Assembly (NCBI GenBank): GCA_900555495.1
Contig: USLD01000055.1
Span: forward strand, 1 to 8,383
Origin: an uncultured Slackia sp.
Lineage (GTDB): Bacteria; Actinomycetota; Coriobacteriia; Coriobacteriales; Eggerthellaceae
Direction: 5' to 3'
Length of the DNA stretch: 8,383 nucleotides
Positions 7,275 through 8,383 of this stretch are shown one piece after another. The first letter of the stretch is position 1, and every line of letters begins with the position of its first letter. The notes beneath the pieces were generated by a model, which saw only the letters and a list, made by a program, of their open reading frames with translations, made no database searches and was not told the DNA's origin. A program made the position numbers and the translations under genes.

Positions 7275-7305
7275 GATAGGCGGCGCATTATCGCAAATAC
7301 GGCAA

Positions 7306-7353
7306 GAGCCAGCCGTCCTCCCGCGAAGCGGAAGACGGGAAAGCGGCTGGCTC
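7306..7353 (-). terminator. Long hairpin after greA, possible terminator
   Basis: A 10-bp outer stem (7306-7315 with 7344-7353) encloses further pairing of CCGTC/GACGG and a GC-rich inner helix with a 3-nt loop. It starts 26 nt after the greA stop. The minus-strand tail reads TTGCCGTATTT, so the U-run is poor, and partial read-through into lysS is possible. Confidence 0.5.
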
Positions 7354-7379
7354 GCTACGATGCAAAAGCGATCGGGCTG

Positions 7380-7847
7380 TTACTGCTCGATCTTGACGAT
7401 GGTCATCTCGACCTCGCGACCGGTGGGGCCGGTGGCGGTGATGACGTCGTCCTTCTTGTGGCCGAGAAGCGCAGCGCCCACGGGGCTCTCGTTGGAGATC
7501 TTGCCGGAGGCGACGTCGGCCTCGGCGGCGCCCACGATGGTGAAGGTGCGCTCGCGGCCGCCCATGTTCACGACGACGGTGCTGCCGACGTTGACACGGG
7601 AAGAACGCTTGGGAGCGGCGACGACGGTGGCCTCGGACAGGATCTGGTTGATCTCGGCGATGCGGGCTTCGACCATGCCCTGCTCGTTCTTAGCATCGTC
7701 GTACTCGGAGTTCTCGGAGATATCGCCGAACTCGCGGGCGACCTTGATGCGCTCGCCGACCTCGGCGCGCTTTTCGTTCTCGAGATAGTGGAGTTCCTTC
7801 TCGAGCTTCTCTTTTCCTTCGGGAGTAAGGATGTACTCGTTCGCCAT
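7380..7847 (-). CDS. greA: Transcription elongation factor GreA
   Basis: GreA enters the RNA polymerase secondary channel and stimulates cleavage of the backtracked transcript 3' end. The 155-residue protein has the normal length. It has an N-terminal antiparallel coiled coil (about 8-75) whose tip, FGDISENSEYDDAK (40-53), carries the conserved acidic pair Asp42 and Glu45 that coordinates Mg2+. A C-terminal FKBP-like domain follows, with SPVGAALLGHKKDDVI near its end. The ATG at 7847 gives the standard short start; an AGGTG lies about 8 nt upstream. greA followed by lysS is a common order in Gram-positive bacteria. No clear greA promoter was found between the preceding terminator and the start. 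Confidence 0.97.
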   Translation of the reverse strand: MANEYILTPEGKEKLEKELHYLENEKRAEVGERIKVAREFGDISENSEYDDAKNEQGMVEARIAEINQILSEATVVAAPKRSSRVNVGSTVVVNMGGRERTFTIVGAAEADVASGKISNESPVGAALLGHKKDDVITATGPTGREVEMTIVKIEQ

Positions 7848-7904
7848 CGTGCAACACCTAACCTAGAATTCGTGCGCCCATCGGCGCGCATTGCTGACTG
7901 AAAC

Positions 7905-7940
7905 TAAAAAACGGTATGCCGACAACCGCAGGCATACCGT
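7905..7940 (-). terminator. tatA intrinsic terminator
   Basis: A perfect 10-bp stem (ACGGTATGCC at 7911-7920 with GGCATACCGT at 7931-7940) with a 10-nt loop is followed on the minus strand by a run of U (complement of 7906-7910). It starts 22 nt after the tatA stop. This is the clearest terminator in the window. Confidence 0.88.
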
Positions 7941-7962
7941 TCGAGTGCAAGATTCTTCGAGG

Positions 7963-8235
7963 TTACTCCTCGTCGGAATCGGCCGTGTTCGCAGTGGTCT
8001 TCTTCGCGGAAGAAGCAACCTTCTTTTTGCGAACGGGCTTTTCTTCGACCTCTTCCTCTTCGTCATCGAGGTCTTCGATTTCCTTCTTCGCACCGCCGCC
8101 CATGCCGTCGCGCAGGTTCTTGACCGTGCGGCCAAGCGCGCTACCGAGCTTGGGAAGGTTCTTCGGTCCGAAGATGAGAAGGGCAACAGCAAGGATGATA
8201 AGGAGTTCGGGCACGCCGAGTCCGAAAATTTTCAT
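7963..8235 (-). CDS. tatA: Sec-independent protein translocase, TatA/TatB family
   Basis: TatA-type proteins assemble in the membrane with TatC to export folded proteins carrying twin-arginine signals. The 90-residue protein has one short transmembrane helix (about 8-22, PELLIILAVALLIF). The hinge FGPKNLPKLG follows, then an amphipathic helix (about 30-45) and a polar tail with an acidic stretch (53-65), a basic stretch (69-79) and an acidic end. The PEL and FGP motifs are diagnostic. TatA versus TatB cannot be settled from sequence alone, though the short length favours TatA. The ATG at 8235 follows a strong GGAGGA site; the open frame continues upstream through the tRNA gene, which is not coding. 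No tatC is in the window. A 5-bp hairpin (8255-8259 with 8270-8274) lies in the leader. Confidence 0.93.
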   Translation of the reverse strand: MKIFGLGVPELLIILAVALLIFGPKNLPKLGSALGRTVKNLRDGMGGGAKKEIEDLDDEEEEVEEKPVRKKKVASSAKKTTANTADSDEE

Positions 8236-8296
8236 GTGTTTCCTCCATGGTATCGCCCGTAGAAATAACCGGGCATTCGATTGCGTTCGCAAAAAA

Positions 8297-8373
8297 TGGT
8301 CGGGACGACAGGATTTGAACCTGCGGCCTCTGCGTCCCGAACGCAGCGCTCTACCAAGCTGAGCCACAACCCG
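8297..8373 (-). tRNA. tRNA-Pro (anticodon CGG)
   Basis: The minus strand folds as a 77-nt cloverleaf. The acceptor 5' strand is CGGGTTG, the D-arm GCTC/GAGC has a loop containing GG, and the anticodon stem CTGCG/CGCAG holds the loop TTCGGGA (anticodon CGG, reading CCG). A 5-nt variable loop follows, then the T-arm GCAGG-TTCAAAT-CCTGT, acceptor 3' strand CGTCCCG, discriminator A and an encoded CCA. C1-G72 and A73 fit proline identity. The acceptor stem has a U5-U68 mismatch and a U6-G67 wobble. Six T residues follow the CCA directly on the minus strand and may end the transcript. Confidence 0.95.
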
Positions 8374-8383
8374 TAAGCTGCTT

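Noticed and set aside
7963..8367. Longer tatA start at 8367
   Set aside because: The extra 44 codons lie across the tRNA-Pro gene and do not resemble TatA; the ATG at 8235 has a strong Shine-Dalgarno and gives the canonical N-terminus.

Overview
The window is GC-rich and strongly strand-biased: every convincing gene is on the minus strand, so the genes read from right to left. The set and order (tRNA-Pro, tatA, greA, lysS, clpC, ispD, ispF, cysS), the high GC and the actinobacterial flavour of the proteins suggest a chromosomal housekeeping region of a high-GC Gram-positive, most likely Coriobacteriia (Eggerthella-like). This assignment is an inference from gene content and remembered protein similarity, not from a search. 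No phage, plasmid, transposase or CRISPR gene is visible.

Layout in the direction of transcription. tRNA-Pro(CGG) lies at 8297-8373, then a short TatA-family protein (7963-8235) closed by a good intrinsic terminator. Next come transcription elongation factor GreA (7380-7847), a long hairpin, and a lysyl-tRNA synthetase (5212-7194) with an extra C-terminal tRNA-binding domain, followed by two stem-loops. The AAA+ unfoldase ClpC (2338-4911) has its own promoter, overlapped by a textbook CIRCE element, the HrcA heat-shock operator. A hairpin separates clpC from the isoprenoid pair ispD (1397-2254) and ispF (877-1368), two steps of the MEP pathway. After a 472-bp non-coding gap, the 5' part of cysS runs off the left edge.

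Two things stand out. First, cysS changes reading frame around position 209-217. About 29 bases appear to be missing, including the conserved NxTDxDDK segment, so an essential synthetase looks broken, or the assembly is wrong there. Second, the ispF-cysS gap is not plain spacer. It holds two facing, imperfect copies of a roughly 90-bp structured element (429-520 and 766-860). Their flanks are conserved while their central stems differ in sequence but stay fully paired, which points to selection on structure or to an inverted-repeat (MITE/REP-like) element.

Functionally the region mixes translation (tRNA-Pro, LysRS, CysRS), transcript elongation (GreA), protein quality control (ClpC), protein export (TatA) and isoprenoid precursor synthesis (IspD, IspF). 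Most genes appear to be separate transcription units with their own hairpins. Only ispD and ispF look like a tight pair.
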